Shown: positions 50,884 to 59,935, counted from the first letter of the stretch. The stretch is 64,000 nt of DNA from Peteryoungia wuzhouensis (GCF_003205195.1 NZ_QJRY01000007.1:132742-196741); one strand, 5' to 3'. Notes: generated by a model not told the origin, from the sequence alone. Numbers and translations: made by a program.

Positions 50884-51960
50884 TCAGCCGGCCGCCGCCT
50901 GGACGTCCTCGACGACAGAACCGAAGTCCCATTCATGTAGGCCGATGACGACAATACGCGTCTCGCGCTTTTCGGCGCTCGTCCAGGGACGATCGAAATA
51001 GGTGTCGATGCGGGTGCCGACGGCCTGGATGACGAGGCGCATCGGCTTGCCGGGAACGTCGATGAAGCCCTTGAGGCGCAGAATGTCGTGCTTTTCGATG
51101 ACAGGCTTCAGGCGGTCGATGAATTCGGAAGCGTCCTTGATCGCGCCGAGCTTCAAAACGAAGCTCTCGAACTCGTCGTGGTCATGATGATGGTCGTGGT
51201 CTTCGCCGGAGGCATGCAGCGCCTCGTGCTCCAGCTCGTGATGCGACTTGCGGTTATCGATGTCATCTTCCGTGCTGGCGCCGATGCCGAGCAGAACCAG
51301 CGAGGGCACCTCGCCGTTCTTTGCCTCGATCATCGAGGGCTTGCGGCTGGTGCGGCCGGTCACCTCGGCGCGCACGGCGGCAATGCCGGCAGCGTCGAGC
51401 AGGTCAGTCTTGTTGAGGACGATGAGGTCGGCGCAGGTGAGCTGATCGTCGAAGAGTTCCTCGATCGGGCTTTCATGGTCGACACTGTCGTCCTCCGCCC
51501 GCTGGGCGGCGACCGCGTCATGGTCGTCGGCAAAACGGCCAGCGGCAACGGCAGCACTGTCGACGACGGTCACGACACCGTCGACCGTCACGCGGGTGCG
51601 GATATCCGGCCAGTTGAAGGCGGCGACCAGCGGCTGCGGCAGCGCCAGTCCCGAGGTCTCGATGACGATGTGGTCGGGCTTAACGTCGCGGTCGAGCAGC
51701 TTCTGCATGGTCGGCACGAAATCGTCGGCGACGGTGCAGCAGATACAGCCGTTGGTGAGCTCGATGATGTCGTCCTCGGTGCAGTTGTCGGCGCCACAGC
51801 CCTTCAGCACGTCGCCATCGACGCCGAGATCACCGAACTCGTTGATGATCAGCGCGATCTTCTTGCCGCCGGCATTCATCAGCATGTTGCGGATGATGGT
51901 GGTCTTGCCCGCGCCGAGGAAACCGGTGATCACGGTGGCGGGAATCTTTTGCTGCAACAT
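50884..51960 (-). CDS. cobW: CobW-type G3E GTPase metallochaperone
   Basis: This 358-residue protein has the P-loop GFLGAGKTT (residues 13-21), the metal-binding CICC at 72-75 in TNGCICCTVADDF, NKTDL, and a His-rich loop at about 240-255 (EDHDHHHDHDE). A C-terminal CobW_C domain follows. It is a GTP-dependent metal chaperone thought to deliver cobalt to CobN, the next gene. It is preceded by cobP in the same operon. Confidence 0.96.
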   Translation of the reverse strand: MLQQKIPATVITGFLGAGKTTIIRNMLMNAGGKKIALIINEFGDLGVDGDVLKGCGADNCTEDDIIELTNGCICCTVADDFVPTMQKLLDRDVKPDHIVIETSGLALPQPLVAAFNWPDIRTRVTVDGVVTVVDSAAVAAGRFADDHDAVAAQRAEDDSVDHESPIEELFDDQLTCADLIVLNKTDLLDAAGIAAVRAEVTGRTSRKPSMIEAKNGEVPSLVLLGIGASTEDDIDNRKSHHELEHEALHASGEDHDHHHDHDEFESFVLKLGAIKDASEFIDRLKPVIEKHDILRLKGFIDVPGKPMRLVIQAVGTRIDTYFDRPWTSAEKRETRIVVIGLHEWDFGSVVEDVQAAAG

Positions 51961-51963
51961 GGT

Positions 51964-52494
51964 TCAACCCTTCATTTTCAGCGGCAGTCCGGCCGCGACG
52001 AAATAGACTTCAGCCACTTGCGCGGCGATCGATTGGTGGAGACGGCCGGCATGGTCGCGGAAGGCACGGGCCATCCTGTTTTCGGGTACGATGCCGAGGC
52101 CGACTTCATTGGAGACGAAGATGACGGTCGCCTGGAGTTCTGCGAGCATGGCTGCGAGTGCTGCACCTTCTGCGTCGACGTCACGGCCCTCTTCCATCAT
52201 CAGATTGGTGACCCACAGCGTCAGGCAGTCCACAAGGATGACGCGGCCGGGTCGGTCGAGCGCCCTCAGAGCGCCGATCAGGTCGAGCGGCTCCTCATGG
52301 GTCGTCCAGCCACCATCGGCACGGTCGGCCTTGTGTGTTTCGATGCGGGCGCGCATCTCGTCGTCCCAAGCGCGGCCGGTTGCGAGATAGACACGGTCGA
52401 AGCCAGTGTCGCGCGCCATGGTTTCGGCAAAATGAGACTTGCCGGATCGGGCGCCGCCGAGAACAAGGATGGATCGGGAATGGGATGTCGTCAT
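51964..52494 (-). CDS. cobP: Adenosylcobinamide kinase / guanylyltransferase
   Basis: This 176-residue protein starts [20 protein letters not shown] with the P-loop at residues 13-20. [20 protein letters not shown], then [12 protein letters not shown] and [20 protein letters not shown] match CobP/CobU. It phosphorylates adenosylcobinamide and attaches GMP. It is the first gene after the cobalamin riboswitch. Upstream in-frame codons extend to 52620 but read as leader. Confidence 0.97.
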   Translation of the reverse strand: MTTSHSRSILVLGGARSGKSHFAETMARDTGFDRVYLATGRAWDDEMRARIETHKADRADGGWTTHEEPLDLIGALRALDRPGRVILVDCLTLWVTNLMMEEGRDVDAEGAALAAMLAELQATVIFVSNEVGLGIVPENRMARAFRDHAGRLHQSIAAQVAEVYFVAAGLPLKMKG

Positions 52495-52689
52495 GGAGCG
52501 CAGAGGCCTCCATGCAGCGGCGCGCACTGATGCCACCCCTCGGGTGCCGCAGGATCCGCCTTTGCAGAGAAGCCGCGCCCAAACGGCGTGAGCCCCCTGC
52601 GGGACCCAGAGGGTCCGCATGTCTCAAACGTCGCCAAGACAACCTCCGTGTTGGCAACGGGGATTGCTCCCCAGGTGGGCGTTATGCCC
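52495..52689 (-). other. Leader between cobalamin riboswitch and cobP
   Basis: About 195 bases without a convincing gene. GC-rich arms are present (for example CCCCTGCGGG near 52590), so the expression platform of the riboswitch probably lies here, but no intrinsic terminator with a U-tract was identified. Control by Rho or by access to the ribosome site is therefore possible. Confidence 0.45.
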
Positions 52690-52905
52690 GTCACGGATGG
52701 CAGGTCTCCTGGCTCGCAGGTCGTGGCACGGATGCCAGCGGGTCTTCCTCACCTTCCCGGAGTTTTTGCGACACGAAGAGGCGGACGATTCGTAGAGAAA
52801 GAGGCGTCCAGCCCCGGCTATTCGAGTCGCCACTCCAGTGGCTTTTCCCACCTCCGCGAAACGACGGCCGACCGCACCGTGCGGTCCGTCGCCATCGATC
52901 TCAAA
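52690..52905 (-). promoter_or_regulatory. Cobalamin riboswitch
   Basis: On the reverse strand, conserved elements appear in order. GAGGTGGGAAAAGCCACTGG comes first, then ATAGCCGGGGCTGG, then GGGAAGGTGAGGAAGACCC, then the core GCGAGCCAGGAGACCTGCC near 52690-52710. This is the coenzyme-B12 aptamer. It would shut down the cobP-cobW-cobN-GFA-GNAT-cobO operon when adenosylcobalamin is plentiful. The 5' boundary is approximate. Confidence 0.93.
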
Positions 52906-53042
52906 AGGCAGGATGGAAGACCCTCACTGCAATACAGTCGCGGGGTCGGCTGCGTTCGGCTTGCCCTGGATGGGTCCAGGCCTTCGCATTCCCTTTTGCT
53001 TCCCAGGCGGCCTGTCTGCCGTCCGGAAACCATCCGCGACTA

Positions 53043-53071
53043 GGATTAGGCGCGGGCCCTCCCCAAGTCAA
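53043..53071 (-). promoter_or_regulatory. Candidate promoter of the riboswitch-led cob operon
   Basis: Read leftward, TTGACT (53066-53071) and TAATCC (53043-53048) are spaced by 17 bp, about 130 bases before the riboswitch core. The fit is good for -35 and moderate for -10. Confidence 0.5.
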
Positions 53072-53124
53072 TCGCGGCAGCGGCATCGGCCAGCGTTAAA
53101 AACGTCAAGCTCCAAGCCCCGAAA

Positions 53125-53940
53125 TCACGGCTTGGGCGTAAGGCAATCGCTGGCAATCGTCGGGTCGCAACCGGTGCCAAGACGCACCGCGCCGCGTGCA
53201 CCCTGCTCGACCGTGGTGCCGGATTTCACTTCCGCCGCAGCACGGGCCGGCTGGGCGGGGAATGCGGTCGGCTGGGGCGCTGCCGTCGGGACGACAGGCG
53301 GAGCCGCCATCTCTTCAGGCGCCGGCTTGGGAGCCTGTGCTGGCAAGGGTTTGGCAGGAATCACGGCGACCGGAGCAGCCGGCCTTGCGGCTGCCCACAC
53401 CGGCGGTGACGGCAACGTCCCCTGAACCTCCGGATCGGTCTTCAGGCGCGTCGAAATCTCGGGGCGAACCGCGACTATGCGCTTCATGGGATGGGCAAGC
53501 GAAAAGTCGAAGCGGATGCGCGCGGCAATTTCCTCGGCAAGCAACGCGCGCGCAAAGCGCGGGTCGTTGGTCGGAGCGTTGACGACATATCGACCTTCTG
53601 CGACCGGGTCGCCCGTCTCGACGGAGGTCGCGATCACGCTTACATGCGCGCGCTCCAGGCGCCGGCGCGCGCCTTCGCCGTTGTCCAGACGGTCGATCTT
53701 GACCATCAACACGACACGCTCGGCGCCCGGCGGCGGATTGGTGGCAGCAATGGCCGCCGACACGCGTGCGTCAACGCCGGCTATGAGATCGAGCGGCATG
53801 CGCGCGTCAGCCATCACGGTGACGTTTCGAACATAGTAGACCAGCGGCCGGGGAAACATGCGAGCCTGGATGCTCGCACAGGAGACAAGGCACAGCACGA
53901 GCCCAAACGCGATTGCGGTGCGCAGACGACGAACTGTCAT
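53125..53940 (-). CDS. Putative lipoprotein, Pro/Ala-rich C-terminus
   Basis: This 271-residue protein has a lipobox-like signal (IAFGLVLCLVSC, Cys at about residue 21). Residues 30-170 form a folded domain (LVYYVRNVTVMADARMPLDL, then RARLE-type helices and RFARALLAEEIAARIRFDF), followed by a Pro/Ala-rich tail with LTPKP at the end. No family is recognised. It is separate from the cob operon, whose promoter lies just downstream. Confidence 0.75.
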   Translation of the reverse strand: MTVRRLRTAIAFGLVLCLVSCASIQARMFPRPLVYYVRNVTVMADARMPLDLIAGVDARVSAAIAATNPPPGAERVVLMVKIDRLDNGEGARRRLERAHVSVIATSVETGDPVAEGRYVVNAPTNDPRFARALLAEEIAARIRFDFSLAHPMKRIVAVRPEISTRLKTDPEVQGTLPSPPVWAAARPAAPVAVIPAKPLPAQAPKPAPEEMAAPPVVPTAAPQPTAFPAQPARAAAEVKSGTTVEQGARGAVRLGTGCDPTIASDCLTPKP

Positions 53941-53999
53941 GACGACTCCGGCGGTGATTCTTCCCGCCAGAGCATCGGCCCATCATGGTTAGCGCAAAG

Positions 54000-54806
54000 T
54001 TAAATTGCCGGGTCGAGGGCGGCAAACAATGCGGCGGCGGCCGCGTATTCCGCGTAACGCGCCTCGCGGCGGGCTTCGGCCTCCTCGTCGCTGCCCCAGT
54101 GTTCACTGGTCCAGTCTTCATCGACATGGGCAAGCGCCCAGACAGTGTCGAGATCGAATGCGCTTTCGGCGAAGGCGAGCGCGAGAACGGCCGACCCGGT
54201 CAGAGTGGTCACGACATTCAGACAGGAAATCCGAAACGGCTCACGATAGGCGTTGAGCGCGGCCGCATAGGCCGCAATCGCTGCGGCTGGCTGTGCCTGG
54301 TGCATCACTCCCTCGACGAGAATGAAGCGGGCCTGGTGGGCGGCGGCAATCCACGCCAGCACCGGATCCCAGCTCTTTGCCTGGCGCTCGACCAGCTCCT
54401 TCGGCGCATCGGCGCGGTAACAAAGAAGGTCGTTTCCGGCAAAACGCACGATCTCGTCGAAGACGTCATCAAGACTGATGGCAACCGCATCGATGGCGGT
54501 ATTCGCGAGCTTGGTGATCGGCATCTTGGCCGGGTCGATATGCTCACCTTGAGCGGCCCATTCTGCCACGACCAGTTCTGCAGCCTCGCGCGTCGGCAGG
54601 GTCAGCGCCTTCTTGGCCGGGGTCTTCACCAACTTGCCGTCGAGCAGGACAGAGAAGCCCTCCAGCCCTTCTGCAATGGAAGCATCCTTGTAGAACCGTT
54701 TCGGCAGCGGCCGCTTCATCTGGATCTGGGCACGGCGTACCGGATCCTCGTGGCTGTGCTCCGGAACGAAGGTGCCGAAAATGTCCTTGTCGAGCTCGTC
54801 GCGCAT
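54000..54806 (-). CDS. ATP12-family F1 ATP synthase assembly chaperone
   Basis: This 268-residue protein matches ATP12: KRFYKDASIAEGLEGFSVLL, DGKLVKTPAKKALTLPTREA, EWAAQGEHIDPAKMPITKLA and DLLCYRADAPKELVERQAKS, WDPVLAW. These proteins chaperone the F1 alpha subunit. It is the last gene of a crcB-rluC-HAD-ATP12 run on the same strand, 9 bases after the HAD gene. Confidence 0.95.
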   Translation of the reverse strand: MRDELDKDIFGTFVPEHSHEDPVRRAQIQMKRPLPKRFYKDASIAEGLEGFSVLLDGKLVKTPAKKALTLPTREAAELVVAEWAAQGEHIDPAKMPITKLANTAIDAVAISLDDVFDEIVRFAGNDLLCYRADAPKELVERQAKSWDPVLAWIAAAHQARFILVEGVMHQAQPAAAIAAYAAALNAYREPFRISCLNVVTTLTGSAVLALAFAESAFDLDTVWALAHVDEDWTSEHWGSDEEAEARREARYAEYAAAAALFAALDPAI

Positions 54807-54815
54807 GAAGTGCTC

Positions 54816-55469
54816 CTAGTGAATATAGGCCAGAAGGTCGGCCGGCCGTTCGACGACGGCATCGGCACCGGCGTTCCAGAGATCCTCGACCGCGGCGTAG
54901 CCCCAGCCAACCCCGATGGCTGTCGCGCCAGCGGCTTTTGCCATTTGCATGTCGTACACCGCATCGCCGATGACAATCGTCTCGCGCGGCACGATGCCGG
55001 CTTCGTCACAGCATTCGTTGACCATCGCCGGATGCGGCTTGGACGGGCAGTCGTCCGCGGTGCGGCAGAACAGGAAATGGGGTTTTAGTCCATGGCCTTC
55101 AAGAATCATTTCGAGGCCACGGCGTGATTTGCCGGTGACGGCACCCAGCCAGATATCTTCGCGCGCGATCAGCGTGTCGAGGACCTCGCGGATACCGTCG
55201 AACATAGTCTCGCCGAAGCCGGACGTGCGGCGCACCTCTGCGAAGATCGCCTTGTAATGCGCCGCCATGGCAACCGCCTCATCGTCGGCATGCGGCTTGC
55301 CATCCATACGGGCTATCGCGATGTCGAGCGTCAGGCCGATGATCGACTTGGTCGTGGCAAAGGCCGGTTCGGGCTTCTGGAAATCGCGGAAGGTGTGGCG
55401 CATAACCTCATGTATCAGGCCGGCGCTGTCGACCAGCGTGCCGTCGCAATCGAAGAGAACAAGCTTCAT
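54816..55469 (-). CDS. HAD-family hydrolase, phosphoglycolate phosphatase-like
   Basis: This 217-residue protein has motif I LFDCDGTLVDS, motif II VTGKSRRGLE region, and motif IV VIGDAVYDMQMAKAAGATAI. The cap insert lies at about 20-85. It overlaps rluC by four bases. A damage-control phosphatase role (2-phosphoglycolate and similar) is the family norm; the substrate is unproven. Confidence 0.93.
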   Translation of the reverse strand: MKLVLFDCDGTLVDSAGLIHEVMRHTFRDFQKPEPAFATTKSIIGLTLDIAIARMDGKPHADDEAVAMAAHYKAIFAEVRRTSGFGETMFDGIREVLDTLIAREDIWLGAVTGKSRRGLEMILEGHGLKPHFLFCRTADDCPSKPHPAMVNECCDEAGIVPRETIVIGDAVYDMQMAKAAGATAIGVGWGYAAVEDLWNAGADAVVERPADLLAYIH

Positions 55470-56455
55470 TCGGCGTCCCTGTCACCGTCGCGCTGGTCGA
55501 AGCCGAGCAGGTTCCAGCTCTGCACCATGTGCGGCGAGAGAGGTGCGGTCACCTTCAGCCGTCCGCCATTGGGATGCGGCAGGTCGATGTAGCGTGCATG
55601 CAGGTGCAGACGCTTCTGGATGCCGCCGGGGAAATCCCAATTGTGGTCGTCGATGAAGTATTTGGGATCACCGATGATCGGATGCCCGATATGGAGCGCG
55701 TGGACACGCAACTGGTGAGTCCGGCCCGTATAGGGCTCCATTTCCAGCCAGGCGAGGTTCTGAGCGGCGGTATCGACAACACGGTAATAAGTCACCGCGT
55801 GATCGGCGCCCTCCTCGCCATGTTTGCAGACCCGCATGCGGTCGCCCTCGTCGGTCTGGTCCTTGGTGAGCCAGGTCGAGATCTTGTCCTCGTGCTTGCG
55901 CGGCACGCCCTTCACCAGCGACCAGTAGATCTTCTTGGTGTCGCGCTCGCGGAAGGCGGCCGTCAGCTTCTGGGCGGCGCCGCGCGTGCGGGCGACGACG
56001 AGCACGCCCGAGGTGTCGCGGTCCAGGCGATGCACCAGGCGCGGCTTCTCGCCCTTCTTGCTGGTCCAGGCTTCAAGCATCTGATCGATATGGCGGTTGA
56101 GGCCGGAGCCCCCCTGGACAGCGAGACCGGCCGGCTTGTTGAGCACGAAGACCTTTTCGTCCTCGTGCAGCAGCATGCGCGACAGGAGTTCATGGTCGTC
56201 GCCATGCTTCAGGTCGTGACTGGACATCGGTCCGGTCTTCTTGGCGTCCACTTCCATCGGCGGGATACGCACCACCTGGCCGGGCTGAACCCGGGCGTCG
56301 GACTTGACGCGGCCGCCATCGACACGCACCTGACCGGAGCGCAGGAGTTTCTGCAAGGCACCGAAGCCGAGACCCGGATAGTGGATCTTGAACCAGCGGT
56401 CGAGGCGCATGCCGGCCTCGTCTGCCTCCACGGTGATATGTTCGATGCCAGCCAT
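55466..56455 (-). CDS. rluC: RluC/RluD-family 23S rRNA pseudouridine synthase
   Basis: This 329-residue protein starts MAGIEHITVEADEAGMRLDR. The S4 RNA-binding domain spans about 14-75 (LRSGQVRVDGGRVKSDARVQ). The catalytic motif HRLDRDTSGVLVVART has the Asp. LEMEPYTGRTHQLRVHALHI completes the fold. It isomerises uridines of 23S rRNA; the exact sites are not readable. It lies between crcB and the HAD gene. Confidence 0.94.
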   Translation of the reverse strand: MAGIEHITVEADEAGMRLDRWFKIHYPGLGFGALQKLLRSGQVRVDGGRVKSDARVQPGQVVRIPPMEVDAKKTGPMSSHDLKHGDDHELLSRMLLHEDEKVFVLNKPAGLAVQGGSGLNRHIDQMLEAWTSKKGEKPRLVHRLDRDTSGVLVVARTRGAAQKLTAAFRERDTKKIYWSLVKGVPRKHEDKISTWLTKDQTDEGDRMRVCKHGEEGADHAVTYYRVVDTAAQNLAWLEMEPYTGRTHQLRVHALHIGHPIIGDPKYFIDDHNWDFPGGIQKRLHLHARYIDLPHPNGGRLKVTAPLSPHMVQSWNLLGFDQRDGDRDAE

Positions 56456-56550
56456 CTGGGTTCTTTCATTCTGCAAGCGGGCAGAGCCCTTTGTCCGGAG
56501 CCTTTAGTTGATTTCGGCCCGGAAGGGAAAGCAGAAATGAAATCGGCGCC

Positions 56551-56928
56551 TCAGAACAGGCTGCGACCGAGCAGAAGCCCGCCAAAGGCTGCGCCCAGGG
56601 CAAGGATCAGGCTCGCGCCGACATAGGCAAAGGCGTGAGCCGTCGCGCCGCGCTCGATCAGCGCCATGGTGTCGAGCGAGAAGGAGGAAAAGGTGGTGAA
56701 GCCGCCGAGAACGCCGACAACCAGCAGCAGCCGCAGTTCGGTCGAGGCATCGAAGCGACGGGCGACGAGTTCGGTCAGAATGCCGATCGCAAACGAACCG
56801 ACGATGTTGACCGTGAGGGTGCCCCAGGGAAAGGACAAGCCCATCAGTCGGGTCATGCCGAGTCCGACGAGATACCGGGCGACCGAACCGATCGCCCCGC
56901 CGATGGCGACAAGCAGGATATGGAACAA
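56551..56928 (-). CDS. crcB: CrcB/Fluc fluoride ion channel
   Basis: This 125-residue protein has four hydrophobic helices with GGAIGSVARYLVGLGM and the pore region GGFTTFSSFSLDTMAL. The TTG at 56928 is preferred because GGAGG is five bases upstream and the family starts there; the ATG at 56964 adds 12 residues. It exports fluoride as a dual-topology dimer. No fluoride riboswitch was recognised upstream. Confidence 0.93.
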   Translation of the reverse strand: MFHILLVAIGGAIGSVARYLVGLGMTRLMGLSFPWGTLTVNIVGSFAIGILTELVARRFDASTELRLLLVVGVLGGFTTFSSFSLDTMALIERGATAHAFAYVGASLILALGAAFGGLLLGRSLF

Positions 56929-56983
56929 GGCGGCCTCCGGCACGTGAGCAATGGACCGGTTCAAGCCGTTGCGAGGCCCGTCG

Positions 56984-57520
56984 TCAAGTCCTTGCAGTCA
57001 CGCGGAAGTCCGCGACAAAACGGCGAAGCGCCGTCCAGTCGGTGAATTCGTGATCGTGATGGATGTCGGTGGGCGCCTTTTCCTGCGCGGCCATGCGCTT
57101 CATCATCCAGCGTTTGAAGAAGTCATACTCGCTGTAGCGCAGCGCCCCTGCGGCATTATGCACCATCGCCGGCTTCCAGCCGGTTTCGGACAAGAGACCG
57201 TCGGGAAAATGTTGCGCCTCCTGGCGTTCCTCTTCCAGTTCGCTGCGGATCAGCAGGGTGACGGAAATAAAGGCGGAGGGAACGCTGTTCAACCACTCGG
57301 CTTCCTGGCGGACGAATGCAACGAAGGCTGCAGGATAACGGGCGGCATGAATGGGCGCACACAGGATGGCGGCCTCGGGATGACCAAGGGCATATTCTCC
57401 GCCCAGCCCGATATCCAACAGCAGAGCCCGGTCTCCGGCAGCCTCAACTTCCGCCGCCACCCGCTCGGCGATCTTGCGTGACTGGCCTTCCACGGAAGCA
57501 TATCCGACGAGAATGATCAT
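56984..57520 (-). CDS. Flavodoxin-domain protein, HemG-like
   Basis: This 178-residue protein starts MIILVGYASVEGQSRKIAER, a flavodoxin phosphate-loop pattern, with AILCAPIHAARYPAAFVAFV and a C-terminal SEYDFFKRWMMKRMAAQE region like menaquinone-dependent protoporphyrinogen oxidase HemG. An electron-transfer role with FMN is expected; protoporphyrinogen oxidation is suggested by resemblance only. Confidence 0.82.
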   Translation of the reverse strand: MIILVGYASVEGQSRKIAERVAAEVEAAGDRALLLDIGLGGEYALGHPEAAILCAPIHAARYPAAFVAFVRQEAEWLNSVPSAFISVTLLIRSELEEERQEAQHFPDGLLSETGWKPAMVHNAAGALRYSEYDFFKRWMMKRMAAQEKAPTDIHHDHEFTDWTALRRFVADFRVTART

Positions 57521-57728
57521 GGCCCGGCTCCTTGCTGTGAGGGACTGTGGAGATCCTACCCCACGGCGCGCCCGGCGCCTTGATCTGCCGCAAATTGCGG
57601 CGTCCGTCGCTCTCGAAAGGCGGCCTTTGGTTCGTTATAGTTTTATTCAAAGACCATAATTCGACTTAAAGATGCATATATACCCGTAGTTTATTCTAAT
57701 GTCGTTATGTACTCTGCGGAACACACCC

Positions 57729-58004
57729 ATGACACAGGTTGTCACAGTCTCTGCCCATACCGCCGCTTATGCGATGGAGCCGATCAAACCGCCGCAGCGC
57801 GTGTCACGCGCCTCCTATGTCGAGGACCATACGCGGGTGCTTGCTGAAAAGGCCGCCCGCGGCGACGACCCTCGTATTCGTGCTCTCGTCAGCGTGGTCC
57901 AGCCTCCGGCGCTGGCCCTGTATTTCCTCACAGCGAGCCAGGAGCGCCTGGAACAGGCGACCCTCAAGGACACGATCGAGGCCTACAAGAACTCGGTCGC
58001 CTGA
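57729..58004 (+). CDS. Hypothetical small protein
   Basis: This 91-residue protein starts MTQVVTVSAHTAAYAMEPIK. The upstream in-frame ATG at 57699 adds ten residues. The C-terminal half is helical (VVQPPALALYFLTASQERLE, QATLKDTIEAYKNS). The preceding region 57600-57720 is unusually AT-rich for this genome, pointing to an active promoter. No family is recognised. Confidence 0.6.
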   Translation: MTQVVTVSAHTAAYAMEPIKPPQRVSRASYVEDHTRVLAEKAARGDDPRIRALVSVVQPPALALYFLTASQERLEQATLKDTIEAYKNSVA

Positions 58005-58032
58005 CCGCAAACCGTCGTCAAGCCAACACGAG

Positions 58033-58062
58033 AAAACCGCGACCGTTTCCGGCCGCGGCTCC
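58033..58062 (-). terminator. Probable intrinsic terminator of the YcnI-PCuAC operon
   Basis: On the reverse strand CCGCGGCCG, loop GAAA, CGGTCGCGG and then TTTTC form a stable hairpin with one wobble, about 30 bases after the stop. It may also serve the convergent small gene. Confidence 0.7.
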
Positions 58063-58090
58063 ATTTTGTGTCAGGTATTGATGAAGCGGA

Positions 58091-59140
58091 TCACTTGGCC
58101 TTGGCCGGCCCGACCGGCAGCACGACGTCGACCTTGCCAGCTTTTTCGAATGTCAGCGTCACCGTGACCGACTGGCCTTCCTGGAACGGCTCGGCCACCT
58201 TGAAGAACATCATGTGCAACCCACCAGGCGTCAGTTCGACAGTCTGGCCGGCCGGGACAGGAATGCCGTCCGGCAGCTGCCGCATCTTCATGACATCCCC
58301 CTGCATTGCCATTTCATGCAGCTGCACCTCGCCGGCGCGGTCCGATGCCGCGGATACAAGCCGGTCGTCGCTCCCACCCTTGTTGGTGATCGTGATGAAG
58401 CCGCCACCGACCGGCTGACCGGGCAGCATGGCCTTGATGAAGCCTGTGGTCAGGTCGAGATCACCAAGGCTCACGGGCTGGAAGCCGCCTGGATCGGTTG
58501 CCGCCATGTGGTCACCATGGCCCGCATGGGCATCGTGACCGGCATGGGCGCCATGCGCATCGGCGGCAGCAGCCTGATCGCCGTGGCCGGCATGGGCACC
58601 GTGACCGGCATGGGCATCGGCCTCGGCGGCGACGAGCTTCAAGACCGGAGCCGGTCCGTCGAGTTCGTGCGGATCCTGACCGGGCGCTGCGATCTGGTCC
58701 CAGGCGACCTTGCCGTCCGCACCGCAAAGCTGAACGGTCGGGAATGCGAGACCCGTTGCCGGATCACCGGCCGCGACCTTCCCGTAGACGGTGAAGGTGT
58801 CGTAGAAATTGTCCGGCAGCTCACCGTTCTTGAAGCGGATCTCGACAGGACCGGACTTCACTTCCTTGCCGTGGTTATCGTAGCTCTTCTGGTAGTCGCC
58901 GTTGATGATCTCGATCTCCCAGCCCGGCTTGACCATGGGCTTGGCGGAGATGAAGCCTTCCGGCAGCTTGATCTGGACTTCATTGGTGGCCTTGCCATCG
59001 CAACCGTGCGGAACCTGCAGGGTGGCGGCGACATAGGATCCGACGGCAACCGGTGCATTGGCAAAGGTGGCGTGAGCAAACGCGGACCCGGCCGAAGCGA
59101 GGGCGACGAGGCTGGTGGCGGCAAGCAATTTGATCTTCAT
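58091..59140 (-). CDS. YcnI (DUF1775) - PCu(A)C fusion, periplasmic copper protein
   Basis: This 349-residue protein has a Sec signal peptide (MKIKLLAATSLVALASAGSA then FAH), leaving His as the first mature residue, as in YcnI copper sites. Residues 23-175 are YcnI-like (HATFANAPVAVGSYVAATLQ, VPHGCDG). A linker at about 180-215 repeats HAGHG units and may bind metal. Residues 220-345 are a PCu(A)C domain with HEMAMQGDVMKMRQLP and LHMMFF, matching H-M...M...H-x-M ligands. It probably buffers or delivers Cu(I) for cytochrome oxidase. A DUF2946-like gene is upstream. Confidence 0.92.
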   Translation of the reverse strand: MKIKLLAATSLVALASAGSAFAHATFANAPVAVGSYVAATLQVPHGCDGKATNEVQIKLPEGFISAKPMVKPGWEIEIINGDYQKSYDNHGKEVKSGPVEIRFKNGELPDNFYDTFTVYGKVAAGDPATGLAFPTVQLCGADGKVAWDQIAAPGQDPHELDGPAPVLKLVAAEADAHAGHGAHAGHGDQAAAADAHGAHAGHDAHAGHGDHMAATDPGGFQPVSLGDLDLTTGFIKAMLPGQPVGGGFITITNKGGSDDRLVSAASDRAGEVQLHEMAMQGDVMKMRQLPDGIPVPAGQTVELTPGGLHMMFFKVAEPFQEGQSVTVTLTFEKAGKVDVVLPVGPAKAK

Positions 59141-59211
59141 GGTTATTCTCCGTACCGCGACGCATGTGCGTCCTGCGGCGATCCTCTGTTCGATTGATGT
59201 GTTGCGAAGGA

Positions 59212-59583
59212 TCAGGCGGAGAGTGGAGGCCCGCGCAGGCGCGGACGGTCGAGCAGATGGGCGGAGCGTACCGGCGGCTCTGGTGCCTTAACTGCGCCGA
59301 GGCTGGCAAAGCTGCTGAGAAGCCAGGCATGATCCGGCGGCGACGGCAGAAGAATGGCACCCGCAAGACGGCAGGCTTCGCAATCCCCTGAAGGATTGGC
59401 ATGCTTCTTCGCGTCGTCGGCAATGCAGAGATCGGCGAAGGTCCCATCGGGCAGGCTATAGGCGACCGAAAGCACCTCCCTTGCCGTTGCCGTCGGCATG
59501 CGATGGGCAAAGCCGACAGACAGGAAGACCATGGCGCATAGAATGCGCAAGATCATCGTCGCTGTCTTTCGTGTTGGCTTCAT
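59212..59583 (-). CDS. DUF2946-like exported protein
   Basis: This 123-residue protein starts MKPTRKTATMILRILCAMVF, a signal anchor, then a stretch with CIADD and DCEACRLAGAILLP (CxxC), and a His/Ser-poor C-terminus. It resembles DUF2946/YobA-linked copper proteins by length and position ahead of the copper gene. The assignment is tentative. The in-frame ATG at 59604 is an alternative start. Confidence 0.6.
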   Translation of the reverse strand: MKPTRKTATMILRILCAMVFLSVGFAHRMPTATAREVLSVAYSLPDGTFADLCIADDAKKHANPSGDCEACRLAGAILLPSPPDHAWLLSSFASLGAVKAPEPPVRSAHLLDRPRLRGPPLSA

Positions 59584-59771
59584 CGTCGTCCCCGTTCGGA
59601 TCATTGCTTTATCGCGATGCGCACGCCAAGCCAAGCGGCGAGATGACGCGGCACCCTGCAACCTTTCGGAGACATAGGCAGAGGTGCGCAGGACGCCCCA
59701 GCGACAATTATTTGTTCGAGAGCGACGCAGCCCCTTGCCAAGCTGCCCCACTGCCAGATAATGCCATCACA

Positions 59772-59935
59772 CCTTGTTGGGAGAAGCCGGTTCAATCCGG
59801 TGCCGAAGGAGCAACCGCCCCGGAAACTCTCAGGCAAAAGGACCACAAGGCGTCGACTGCACTCTGGAGAGAGGCCCGTTTCCAAAGCGGACCAAGCCGA
59901 AGGGATAACAATCTCAGGCACAAGGACAGAGGGGG
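59772..59935 (+). promoter_or_regulatory. Tandem glycine riboswitch
   Basis: Two aptamers occur in tandem. The first (59772-59850) has P1 arms CCTTGT/ACAAGG, TGCCGAAGGAGCAA and ACTCTCAGGCAAAAGGAC. The second (about 59860-59935) has CTCTG/CAGAG arms, AGCCGAAGGG and ATCTCAGGCACAAGGAC. The pair switches on gcvT-gcvH-gcvP in response to glycine. Confidence 0.95.

Noticed and set aside
56929-56990. A fluoride riboswitch ahead of crcB
   Set aside because: The gap to the neighbouring gene is too short and no conserved fluoride aptamer sequence is visible.
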